64,000 nt of DNA from JAHEEM01 sp036396795 (lineage in GTDB: Bacteria > Pseudomonadota > Gammaproteobacteria > Steroidobacterales > Rariloculaceae), in contig DASWKF010000090.1 in NCBI GenBank assembly GCA_036396795.1, forward strand, positions 186,001 through 250,000, given 5' to 3'. The notes below the pieces were generated by a model. The model was not told where the DNA came from. It ran no database searches and saw nothing but the letters and a program-made list of their open reading frames with translations. The position numbers and the translations under genes were made by a program. Positions 1-7,402 of this stretch are shown one piece after another (the stretch's first letter is position 1; each line of letters opens with the position of its first letter).

Positions 1-1
1 G

Positions 2-922
2 CGCATCACGAGCCGCCACCAGAACTGGTTGCAGGTGCTTCCGGGCGAGGAGCTGCGCTGCAACGGCTGCCACAGCCCCGCCTCCGGTCTGTCGCACGGC
101 CGCACGGAGAGCTTCGCGTCGGTCTATGCCGGGGCGACCGCCACGGGCGTGCCGTTTCCGAACACCGACTTGGCGCTGTTCACCGACTTCGGCGAGACCA
201 TGGCCGAAACACGCTCGCGAATCAGCTGCGTGACCGATTGCGCGGTGTTGAACCCGAGCGTCGACCTCGTTTACGACGACGTCTGGACCGACGAGGCCGC
301 CGCCGGCAGACCCGCAGATCCGAGCTTCAGCTACAGCTATCTCGATCTCGATACGCCGCCGCCGACGTCACTCGAGTGCCTGACCGCGTGGAGCAGCCGC
401 TGCCGCATCGTCATCAACTACGAGCAACATATTCATCCGTTGTGGAGCCTGCCGCGGCAGGTGCTGGATCCGGATGACCCGATGATCGTGCTCCAGGACA
501 ACACCTGCACGACTGCCGGCTGTCATACGACCGTCGATGCGATGAACAACACCCAGGTTCCGCAGGCCCAGCTCGATCTGCAAGACGGCCCTTCGCCGGA
601 CGAGGCGGCTCACTTCAACGCCTATCGCGAGCTGCTGTTCACCGACAACCAGCAGGAGCTCGTCGGCGCGGCATTGCAGGACATCGTGATCGACGTCGGC
701 CCGGACGCAGACGGCAATCCGATACTCGTCAACGTGCCCGTCGCGCCGTCGATGAGCGTCGCCGGGGCGAACGCCTCGGGCGCGTTTTTCTCACGCTTCG
801 ATGCCGGCGGCACGCACGAAGACCGGCTGACTCCGGTGGAGCTGCGCTTGATCGCCGAGTGGCTCGATATCGGCGGGCAGTATTTCAACGATCCGTTCGA
901 CCCCGCAGTGCCTCTGAATTAG
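2..922 (+). CDS. HzsA-like c-type heme protein, C-terminal part (5' partial)
   Basis: The frame is already open at the left edge with no convincing start, so the N-terminus lies outside the window; about 306 residues are visible up to TAG at 920. A CNGCH heme c motif lies at nt 59-73 and a second Cys/His cluster, CTTAGCH (spacing CX4CH), at nt 506-526. The sequence around the first motif (NWLQVLPGEELRCNGCH) and the C-terminal EWLDIGGQYFNDPFDP resemble proteins annotated as related to the alpha subunit of hydrazine synthase, which in most bacteria are not hydrazine synthases. It is probably periplasmic and binds heme. The next gene starts 2 nt after the stop and the genes downstream encode envelope proteins, so it looks like part of a secreted redox or envelope module. 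Its function is not known to me. Confidence 0.75.
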   Translation, partial: RITSRHQNWLQVLPGEELRCNGCHSPASGLSHGRTESFASVYAGATATGVPFPNTDLALFTDFGETMAETRSRISCVTDCAVLNPSVDLVYDDVWTDEAAAGRPADPSFSYSYLDLDTPPPTSLECLTAWSSRCRIVINYEQHIHPLWSLPRQVLDPDDPMIVLQDNTCTTAGCHTTVDAMNNTQVPQAQLDLQDGPSPDEAAHFNAYRELLFTDNQQELVGAALQDIVIDVGPDADGNPILVNVPVAPSMSVAGANASGAFFSRFDAGGTHEDRLTPVELRLIAEWLDIGGQYFNDPFDPAVPLN

Positions 923-924
923 CT

Positions 925-1665
925 ATGCCAAGGGCCGCCGTAATCCTCGCTCTGATCTTGCATTTATCGGCGGGCCCCCTGGCTGCTCAGGACGCCGCGC
1001 GCGAGCTCGTCGTCGAAGACCCCTATATCGAGCTGCACACCGGGCCGGCACAGGTCTATCCGGTTTTCTACGTCGTCGAGCGCGGCGAGCGCGTCGAGGT
1101 GCTGTCGCGGCGCACGGACTGGTTTCGGATCAGAGCGCCCCGCGGACAGGAAGGCTGGGTCAGCGCCACGCAGTTGCAACAGACGCTGCAGCTTACGGGA
1201 GAGCCCGTCGAGGTCCCCGGCTTTACGCTTGCCGATCATGCGGATCGGCGCTGGGAGGTCGGCGCGCTTTACGGCGACTTTGGCGGTGCCAACGTCGTGT
1301 CGCTCTACGGCGCGTTCAGTTTCACCGAGAATCTGTCCGGCGAGCTGTGGTATTCGGACGTCCTGGGGCGATTCTCCAACAGCCAGCTCCTGAGCCTCAA
1401 TGTGGTGCATTTGTTTTTTCCCGAATGGCGCGTTTCCCCGTACTTCACGTTGGGCACCGGAGTCATTCACACCCAGCCCAAGGGTACGATCGTCGCGACG
1501 GTGGATCGCACCGACAACGCGGCTCACGTCGGCGTAGGGGTGAGGACTTATTTGACACGCCGGTTCGTGTTTCGAGCCGAATACAAGACCTACGTCGTGT
1601 TCACGAGTCGCGACGACAACGAGGAGCCAACCGAATGGAAAGCCGGGTTCTCATTCTTCTTCTGA
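925..1665 (+). CDS. SH3-domain outer-membrane beta-barrel protein
   Basis: The product has 246 residues. I chose the ATG at 925, 2 nt after the previous stop, because it places a signal peptide (residues 1-21, ending LAAQ) at the N-terminus; the frame stays open further upstream but only over the preceding gene. Residues ~30-88 form a bacterial SH3-type domain (Y-I-E-L-H-T-G-P, then W-F-R-I-R and G-W-V-S), usually a peptidoglycan-binding module. The rest is alternating aromatic/polar beta strands ending in FSFFF, a typical outer-membrane barrel C-terminus. This suggests a barrel tethered to or sensing the cell wall. It overlaps the next gene by 31 nt, indicating translational coupling. Confidence 0.8.
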   Translation: MPRAAVILALILHLSAGPLAAQDAARELVVEDPYIELHTGPAQVYPVFYVVERGERVEVLSRRTDWFRIRAPRGQEGWVSATQLQQTLQLTGEPVEVPGFTLADHADRRWEVGALYGDFGGANVVSLYGAFSFTENLSGELWYSDVLGRFSNSQLLSLNVVHLFFPEWRVSPYFTLGTGVIHTQPKGTIVATVDRTDNAAHVGVGVRTYLTRRFVFRAEYKTYVVFTSRDDNEEPTEWKAGFSFFF

Positions 1666-2297
1666 CGAAGGCGCTCGTCATTGCGAGTGTTTCCGGTTGT
1701 GCCCGCTTTCGCGCCGCGGAGGAACCCCCCGTGGCCGACCAGGCGCCGGTCATCGAGCCGGAGCTCGAGCGCCGGGAAATCGAGATCGCCGAGATCGACA
1801 CCGAGGATTTCGAACTCGGGCTGTACGCCGGCCTCATGAGCATCGAGGACTTCGGCGTGGGGACGGTGCTCGGCGCGCGAATCGCATATCACATAACGGA
1901 AAGGTTCTTCATCGAGACGGCCTTAGGTCGGACCGAGGGCGAGGAGACGAGCTTCGAGCGCCTGAGCGGAGCTGCGCAGTTGCTCACAGAAGACGAGCGT
2001 ACGCTTAGCTACTATAACTTGTCTCTGGGCTACAACTTGTTTCCAGGCGAGGTTTATTTGAGCCCTGAGCGCGCCTTCAATTCGGCGATTTACCTGATTG
2101 GCGGTGTGGGAAGCACGGAGTTTGCGGGGGATGATCGGTTCACGCTCAATTTCGGACTGGGCATCCGTATCATTCCGCGCGACTGGTTCGCCATTCATGC
2201 CGACATACGTGACCACATCTTCGACATAGATCTGCTCGGGCAAGAGAAGACCGTGCACAATCTCGAAGCCCATATCGGAATGACGTTTTTCTTCTAG
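1635..2297 (+). CDS. Outer-membrane beta-barrel lipoprotein
   Basis: The product has 220 residues. The start is ATG 1635, inside the end of the previous gene. A type II signal peptide ends at the lipobox V-S-G-C with the lipidated Cys at residue 22. A short charged linker (E-L-E-R-R-E-I-E-I-A) follows, then a small beta barrel ending G-M-T-F-F-F, the C-terminal aromatic signature recognised by BAM. It resembles proteins annotated as outer membrane beta-barrel domain-containing protein. The operon position between a second barrel and a TlpA thioredoxin suggests a shared envelope function. Substrate unknown. Confidence 0.75.
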   Translation: MESRVLILLLTKALVIASVSGCARFRAAEEPPVADQAPVIEPELERREIEIAEIDTEDFELGLYAGLMSIEDFGVGTVLGARIAYHITERFFIETALGRTEGEETSFERLSGAAQLLTEDERTLSYYNLSLGYNLFPGEVYLSPERAFNSAIYLIGGVGSTEFAGDDRFTLNFGLGIRIIPRDWFAIHADIRDHIFDIDLLGQEKTVHNLEAHIGMTFFF

Positions 2298-2314
2298 GAT
2301 GCGGAGGTAGCTTG

Positions 2315-2803
2315 ATGTTCAGATCAATAGCCGTGTCGCTCGCTTGCTCGGTGTTGACGGCGGCGGTGTCCGCCGGACCGATATCCGGTGTAGCGCCGGA
2401 CTTCACGCTCCAAACCCAAAGCGGCGAATCGAGGTCATTGGCCGAGCACAAGGGCGACGTCGTCATGATCAATTTCTGGGCGACCTGGTGCGCGCCCTGC
2501 CGTCAGGAGATGCCCTATTTGGAGGCGCTCTATCAACGCTACGGCGCCTTGGGCTTCACGTTGCTCGGTGTCAATGTCGAGAAGAATCCGGTCGGTGCCA
2601 CGGAGTGGCTTGCCGAGACACCGGTGAGCTTCCCGATCCTGTTCGATCCCGAGAACGAGGTCTCGGAGCTCTACGACGTCATCGCGATGCCGAACACGGT
2701 CCTGATCGACCGCCAAGGCAATCTGCGATACCTGCATCACGGCTACAAGCCGGGCTACGAGAACGAGTATCAGACCCAGATCAGGGCCCTGATTCGGGAG
2801 TGA
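2315..2803 (+). CDS. TlpA-family periplasmic thiol-disulfide oxidoreductase
   Basis: The product has 162 residues. Start ATG 2315 has the Shine-Dalgarno GGAGG at 2303. A signal peptide covers residues 1-20 and a TlpA/ResA thioredoxin fold follows. The active site W-C-A-P-C is at about residues 58-62, and the cis-proline region I-A-M-P-N-T near residue 130. Such proteins reduce disulfides in the periplasm, for example on apocytochromes c before heme attachment or on metal-binding Cys pairs. It sits directly before a lipoprotein with a Cys-Gly-Cys tail and in the same operon as a heme-motif protein, so either could be its client; that is inference. Confidence 0.9.
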   Translation: MFRSIAVSLACSVLTAAVSAGPISGVAPDFTLQTQSGESRSLAEHKGDVVMINFWATWCAPCRQEMPYLEALYQRYGALGFTLLGVNVEKNPVGATEWLAETPVSFPILFDPENEVSELYDVIAMPNTVLIDRQGNLRYLHHGYKPGYENEYQTQIRALIRE

Positions 2804-2807
2804 GCCG

Positions 2808-3029
2808 ATGATGATCAAAGCTGCGGCAATCGTCCTCTTGGCCGCGTCGTCGGCGGCCTGCAGCATCGAGCCGTGGGTGCGGCCGTACGAGCGGGACCGT
2901 CTTGCGGATCCCATCATGTCCTTCGACCGCGATCCGGTCTCCAGTGCCTATATGCATCACGTCTACGAGGCCCGAGAGGGGGCCCGCGGCGCCACCGGCA
3001 GCAGCGGCGGCGGCTGCGGCTGCAACTAG
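2808..3029 (+). CDS. DUF4266 small lipoprotein with C-terminal GGGCGCN tail
   Basis: The product has 73 residues. The signal peptide ends in a lipobox S-A-A-C with the lipidated Cys at residue 18. The central part has the D-R-L-A-D-P-I-M motif and H-V-Y-E-A-R-E-G typical of the DUF4266 family, and the chain ends G-S-S-G-G-G-C-G-C-N. The only Cys residues in the mature chain besides the lipidated one are this terminal pair. No function is established for the family as far as I know; the tail could be a redox pair, a metal site or a site of modification. The start is the first of two tandem ATGs (2808 or 2811), 4 nt after the TlpA stop. The DUF3570 gene follows 13 nt later. Confidence 0.88.
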   Translation: MMIKAAAIVLLAASSAACSIEPWVRPYERDRLADPIMSFDRDPVSSAYMHHVYEAREGARGATGSSGGGCGCN

Positions 3030-3042
3030 ATCGGTAGCCTCG

Positions 3043-4212
3043 ATGCCGCGACGATACCCAGTTCGATTTCCTCCGGCGGCCCGCTGGCGCGTTCTCGCCG
3101 CGGCGATCGTTCTCGTTCGCTCGGCAGGCCTCGGCGCCGCGGTGCTGCCCGAGGACAGAGCCGATATGCTGTTCCATTCCTATGACGGCGGCGGCGTAAC
3201 TATCTCCGGACCGTCGATGCTGGTCCGAAAGCAGTTCGCGACCAATTTCTCGGCCTCGGCGAACTACTATGTCGATCGGGTCAGCAGCGCGTCCATCGAC
3301 GTGATCACCACTGCGAGCCCCTACACGGAGGAGCGCACGCAGTACTCCGTCGGCATGGATTACCTGCACGATAGCTGGATATTGAGCACCGGCCTCACGA
3401 AGAGCGAGGAGAACGATTTCGTCGCCAATACCTTCAGCATCGGTGTCAGCCAGGACGTATTCGGGGACCTGACGACGATCTCGCTGGGCTATTCCTTGGG
3501 GCAGGACGAGGTCAGCCGTCGCGGTGACACGCTGTTCTCCGACGAGGTTCAACGCCAGCACTACCGTCTCGGCGTATCTCAGATCCTGACCCAAAACCTG
3601 TTGCTGGGAATCTCGCTCGAAACCATCACCGACGAAGGATTCCTGAACAACCCCTATCGATCGGTTCGTTTCGTCGATAGTGAGAGTGCCTTGGGCTACA
3701 GCTATGAGCCGGAGGTCTATCCGCGCACGCGGACCAGTGACGCCGCAGCGCTTCGGCTGCGCTACTATCTGCCGTACCGCGCGGCGCTTCATGGAGAGCT
3801 TCGCCGCTATGCCGACAGCTGGGATATCAGTGCGCGGTCCTTCGAGATCGGCTACACCCACCCGTTCGACGGCGGCTGGACGTTCGAGGCGAAGTTCCGT
3901 CTCTACTCGCAGGAAAACGCGGATTTCTACAGCGATCTCTTCCCGAACCCTCAATTCCAGAACTTCATCGCGCGCGACAAGGAGCTCAGCACCTTCTCCA
4001 GCAGTACCGTTCGCTTCGGCGTCAGCTACGATATCCTGCGAGGTGGTTGGCGTTTCCTCGAACGTGGCAGCATCAATTTCTCCTATGACTACATCGAGTT
4101 CGAATACGAAGACTTTCGCGATCTGACTCAGCCGACCCCGCTGCCCGGCGAAGAGCCGCTATATTCTTTCGGCGCCGACGTCATCCAGCTGTTCGTCTCG
4201 TTCTGGTTCTGA
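3043..4212 (+). CDS. DUF3570 outer-membrane barrel protein
   Basis: The product has 389 residues. Start ATG 3043 gives an N-terminal signal sequence (R-W-R-V-L-A-A-A-I-V-L-V, cleavage near G-L-G-A-A-V). The conserved beginning of the mature part (L-P-E-D-R-A-D-M-L-F-H-S-Y-D-G-G-G-V) and many amphipathic beta strands ending F-V-S-F-W-F match DUF3570 proteins, predicted outer-membrane barrels of unknown function. It commonly occurs next to DUF4266 proteins, as here, and closes the operon. It may export, anchor or receive the DUF4266 lipoprotein; there is no direct evidence. Confidence 0.88.
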   Translation: MPRRYPVRFPPAARWRVLAAAIVLVRSAGLGAAVLPEDRADMLFHSYDGGGVTISGPSMLVRKQFATNFSASANYYVDRVSSASIDVITTASPYTEERTQYSVGMDYLHDSWILSTGLTKSEENDFVANTFSIGVSQDVFGDLTTISLGYSLGQDEVSRRGDTLFSDEVQRQHYRLGVSQILTQNLLLGISLETITDEGFLNNPYRSVRFVDSESALGYSYEPEVYPRTRTSDAAALRLRYYLPYRAALHGELRRYADSWDISARSFEIGYTHPFDGGWTFEAKFRLYSQENADFYSDLFPNPQFQNFIARDKELSTFSSSTVRFGVSYDILRGGWRFLERGSINFSYDYIEFEYEDFRDLTQPTPLPGEEPLYSFGADVIQLFVSFWF

Positions 4213-4286
4213 CCGGGCTCGCGTTGCCGGCTCCGAGCGGCTCGGGCAAAATGAGCTCGACCGGCAAACGCAGCATTGGGGGGGCA

Positions 4287-4730
4287 ATGATGGCAGTTCT
4301 AAGAGCTTCGGCTTCGGTCACCGCGGTGGGTGCCTTGCTCGTTTGCGGAGCGACTCCAGCACATCACGGCGACGCGGGCAGATATGAGGAAACGATCACG
4401 ACCTTGTCCGGGACCGTGGTGGCGTTACAGCTCATTAACCCCCACTCGACCATCATATTCGACGTCGTCGATGCAGGGACGGGTGAGACCGTGCGTTGGC
4501 AAGCCGAAGTCTCCAACGCCAACGGCCTCGCGCGCATCGGTTGGACCAAGGACACGCTCAAGGCCGGAGACCGGATCACGATGTCCGGCCGCGCGCTGAA
4601 GAGCGGTGCTCCGTACATCAACCTGAGCGAGCGCGCGCGGCTCGCCAGAGCCGATACCTGTGAGGAGCTGTATCGTTCGGGCATGATCTTCGGCGAGCCG
4701 CCGGACTATCCGCCGCCGACCTGCGACTGA
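4287..4730 (+). CDS. DUF6152-like exported protein
   Basis: The product has 147 residues. Tandem ATGs lie at 4287 and 4290, with a G-run acting as Shine-Dalgarno just upstream; an in-frame ATG at 4251 would add 12 residues without signal character. A signal peptide is followed by A-H-H-G-D-A-G-R-Y and a compact beta-rich domain containing L-S-G-T-V, I-N-P-H-S and L-K-A-G-D-R-I-T. This is the pattern of DUF6152 periplasmic proteins, which resemble OB-fold modules and may bind metal through the N-terminal His residues. Several genomes carry these near heavy-metal or oxidoreductase genes. No function can be assigned. It converges with moeA, 18 nt away. Confidence 0.7.
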   Translation: MMAVLRASASVTAVGALLVCGATPAHHGDAGRYEETITTLSGTVVALQLINPHSTIIFDVVDAGTGETVRWQAEVSNANGLARIGWTKDTLKAGDRITMSGRALKSGAPYINLSERARLARADTCEELYRSGMIFGEPPDYPPPTCD

Positions 4731-4748
4731 GCGGCGTCGAGCGCCAGC

Positions 4749-5990
4749 TCACCAGCGAAACAGACGTACCGGCGAATTCCGGGGATACAGATCCGCGCCG
4801 CGCGGCAGCTCGACGAAGCCGGTGGTGTTCGCCAGCGACACGAAATCGCCCGAAGTGTTCGTGGGCCTCGGATGAGCTCGCGCCGCGGCTTGTGACGACC
4901 AGCTGAGAACGACCGGAAGAAAATAGGTCAAGTCGGCGTCGAAGCGAACGTCCTCGTCCAAGGCCACGAGCTCGCGCGGCGCCTCGGTCTCCCCGAGAGC
5001 ACGTTTTAGAGCCGGGATGACGTAGCGGTAGACGCAGACCAAGGTGGAAACCGGGTTGCCCGGCAGCGCGAAAACGGGTTTGCGCTCGCGACTCATGCCG
5101 AACCACATGGGGCGTCCCGGCCGCTGCTCGATCTTATGGAACACCAGCTCGACGCCGAGCTCCTCCAGCACGCCGGGCACGAAGTCGAACTTACCCATGG
5201 AAACGCCGCCGCTCAGTATCAGCACGTCGTTATCGGCATGAAGTTGCCGGATTCGATCGAGCATCTGCGCGCGCTGATCCTTGAGCAACGCGCGCGTCAC
5301 CCGGCCTCGACAATGGCGCTCGAGCGCCGCCTCAATCGCCCGGTCGTTGCTCGAGCGCACCTGATGCTCCGCCGTCGGCGCGCCGGGCTCAACGAGCTCG
5401 TCTCCGGTGGAGATCACGGCGACTCGAGGGCGCGCGGCGACGTCGACTTCCGCCAGGCCGGCACTGGCCAGGATCGCGATTTCCGGAGCGTTGATCCGCG
5501 AGCCCGCGCCGAGCAGGATTTCGCCGGCGGGTCGATCGGAGCCGCGGCCATGGACGAACCGCCTTTCGACGACGGTGGCCGAATCGTCGACGCGGGCGAC
5601 GTTGCCTTCGCGTGTGATGCGCTCGACCGGCACTATCGTATCCGCGCCTCGAGGCAGCACCGCGCCGGTCATGATCTCGATGCATTGACCGGCTTTGGCC
5701 AAGGTCGAAGGCGGCGACCCCGCAGCCTGCACGCCTACGATCTCGAAGTGCCGTTGGCCGGCGGTCCAGTCGCGGTAGGCGATTGCGATGCCGTCCATCG
5801 TGACCCTGTCGAACGGCGGCTGGTCCCGGTCCGAGGCCACGTTCTGCCGCAACACGCGCCCCGACGCCTCGCTCAACGCCACTCGGTGTGTCGTCAGCGG
5901 CTGAATGCGTTCCAGAATCAGGGCTTCCGCCCCGGCAACGTCGAGCACGAGAACCGGCGTGTTGTGCGAGATGAGGCCATGGTGCCACAA
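4749..5990 (-). CDS. moeA: Molybdopterin molybdenumtransferase MoeA
   Basis: The product has 413 residues, matching the usual ~410. MoeA inserts molybdate into adenylylated molybdopterin, the last common step of molybdenum-cofactor synthesis. Visible are the N-terminal F-D-R-V-T-M-D-G-I-A segment, the MoCF domain motifs I-S-T-G-D-E-L and S-G-G-V-S-M-G-K-F-D, and the G-N-P-V-S-T loop, then the C-terminal domain IV. The start is uncertain: TTG at 5990 is the longest form, and GTG at 5948 aligns better with E. coli MoeA's N-terminus. The other moa genes lie at 11.6-17.3 kb, separated by about 5.6 kb of unrelated genes. Confidence 0.95.
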   Translation of the reverse strand: MWHHGLISHNTPVLVLDVAGAEALILERIQPLTTHRVALSEASGRVLRQNVASDRDQPPFDRVTMDGIAIAYRDWTAGQRHFEIVGVQAAGSPPSTLAKAGQCIEIMTGAVLPRGADTIVPVERITREGNVARVDDSATVVERRFVHGRGSDRPAGEILLGAGSRINAPEIAILASAGLAEVDVAARPRVAVISTGDELVEPGAPTAEHQVRSSNDRAIEAALERHCRGRVTRALLKDQRAQMLDRIRQLHADNDVLILSGGVSMGKFDFVPGVLEELGVELVFHKIEQRPGRPMWFGMSRERKPVFALPGNPVSTLVCVYRYVIPALKRALGETEAPRELVALDEDVRFDADLTYFLPVVLSWSSQAAARAHPRPTNTSGDFVSLANTTGFVELPRGADLYPRNSPVRLFRW

Positions 5991-6060
5991 GGGAACTCGC
6001 CGTTTCCAGATAAAGTCGAAAGCGTCGGTAGGTCCCCCACATCGGCGCCGAACGCGATGT

Positions 6061-6066
6061 TATACT
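6061..6066 (+). promoter_or_regulatory. Putative sigma-70 -10 box (TATACT)
   Basis: TATACT sits 21 nt upstream of the TPR-protein ATG (6088) in the short divergent region between moeA and that gene. I see no good -35 hexamer. The call rests on the hexamer and position only. Confidence 0.35.
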
Positions 6067-6087
6067 GAATTCGGCTAGGAGGTTTGC

Positions 6088-6576
6088 ATGGGCCGTCTAT
6101 TATTAGTCGGTTTGGCTTGCTCGTTGCTCCCAGTCGCGGCGTGGGCCCAACAGTCGGACAACCGAAGCATTATCGGATCCGGGAACGAGTTCCTGTCCGC
6201 GGGCTCGTTTGCCATCCGCGTCGGCCAATACGACGAGGGTATCAGGCTCACCGAGCTCGGTCTGCGGCGTTATCAACCCAGCACGGCCGATCGCGCCGCG
6301 GCGTTCTCGAATCTCTGCGCCGCGTATGCGGCGAAGAACGATCCGGACACGGCGATCTCGTATTGCGATCAATCGTTGAGCTTGAGCTCCAACAACTGGC
6401 GCGCGTACAGCAACCGATCGTATGCCTATTTTCTCAAGGGCATGTACTCGGAAGCCACCTTCGATCTCGATGCCGCTGCCGCCATCAACCCCGACGCGAG
6501 ACAGGTGGAACAGCTCAGAGGCATGATCAACGAGCGCGGGCTGCGCCCGCGAGTCATCATGGAGGACCATCAATAG
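6088..6576 (+). CDS. Secreted TPR-repeat protein
   Basis: The product has 162 residues. ATG 6088 is preceded by GGAGG at 6078. A signal peptide (residues 1-21, V-A-A-W-A-Q) is followed by about three TPR-like repeats, visible as A-A-F-S-N-L-C-A-A-Y-A and N-R-S-Y-A-Y-F-L-K-G. TPRs mediate protein contacts; here it would act in the periplasm. Its stop codon overlaps the presumed start of the following TonB-C-domain gene, so the two are probably translated together. Specific partner unknown. Confidence 0.8.
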   Translation: MGRLLLVGLACSLLPVAAWAQQSDNRSIIGSGNEFLSAGSFAIRVGQYDEGIRLTELGLRRYQPSTADRAAAFSNLCAAYAAKNDPDTAISYCDQSLSLSSNNWRAYSNRSYAYFLKGMYSEATFDLDAAAAINPDARQVEQLRGMINERGLRPRVIMEDHQ

Positions 6577-7292
6577 TCCGGTCCTCGGGACCTTGGCTGA
6601 TCGCCGCCGCCGCGCTGGCGTTGACGCCCGCTGCCGGTTTCGCCCAGCCGGCCGGAAGCGGCGCCGGCAATTTGCTCGATCCGATCGGCGTTTGGAGCTG
6701 CGTGCTCTATGGCAACCCCGCGCTCGGCGAGGAGCGGGTACTGCTGAGCTTCGCGCCCGACCAGACCGTCCGAACGGCGCGACACCAGCAACAGGGCACG
6801 CCTGTCTGGGCCTCGTCCTCGCGCTGGGAGATCCAGGCCGCGACACTCGAGTTCACCGATTCGAGGAGCGGCAGGCGATTCAGCGCCGACCTCACCCGCG
6901 CAAGGCTCGGCGGCGAGTGGCGCACGCTCAACCTGCTCGGCGGCTGGTGGTGCTCGCCGGCGGATGACGTGGATCTCGGCGCGAGTGCGCCGGGCAGTGC
7001 CGCAGCGGACACCGAGAACGTCATCTCGCTGATCCCCGAGGTCATGGCGACGCCGACTTACCCGATTCAGGCCATTCGCGAAGCGAAAGAGGGGCGAGTC
7101 GTGTTGTGTTTCGTGGTGAGGTCCTCCGGCGAGGTCTTCGACCCGGAATTTTTGGAGCTATCGGACGAGATCTTCAGAGCGCCGAGCCTGGACGCGCTGA
7201 TGCGCTCCCGCTATCAGGCCTGGGACAGCCGCCGCGGCGAGTCGAAGCCCGCGTGCCGCAGCTTCATCTACCGCCTCGACTACGTATTTTGA
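6573..7292 (+). CDS. Exported protein with C-terminal TonB_C domain (possible AUA start)
   Basis: About 239 residues. The frame is open and a signal-peptide-like stretch (W-L-I-A-A-A-A-L-A-L-T-P-A-A-G-F-A-Q) starts right after the upstream TPR gene, but no ATG, GTG or TTG lies in a suitable place. ATA at 6573 overlaps the upstream stop (ATAG) and has a perfectly spaced GGAGGA at 6561-6566, so I propose an AUA start. A sequencing error here is the alternative. The last ~90 residues (P-T-Y-P-I-Q-A-I-R-E-A, then G-R-V-V-L-C-F-V-V and the D-A-L-M-R-S-R-Y segment) are a TonB C-terminal domain, but there is no N-terminal membrane anchor of a true TonB. Two Cys, one inside the domain and one near the C-terminus, may pair. 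Confidence 0.7.
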   Translation: MVRSSGPWLIAAAALALTPAAGFAQPAGSGAGNLLDPIGVWSCVLYGNPALGEERVLLSFAPDQTVRTARHQQQGTPVWASSSRWEIQAATLEFTDSRSGRRFSADLTRARLGGEWRTLNLLGGWWCSPADDVDLGASAPGSAAADTENVISLIPEVMATPTYPIQAIREAKEGRVVLCFVVRSSGEVFDPEFLELSDEIFRAPSLDALMRSRYQAWDSRRGESKPACRSFIYRLDYVF

Positions 7293-7402
7293 GACGGCGG
7301 GCGCGCGGCAGAATGGCGCTATTCTCCTAGAAGTAGCCGTGATCGTGCCGGTATTTGCCGATATTTTCGTTGAACTCGCTCGATTGAGAGCGGCGCCAGG
7401 GG

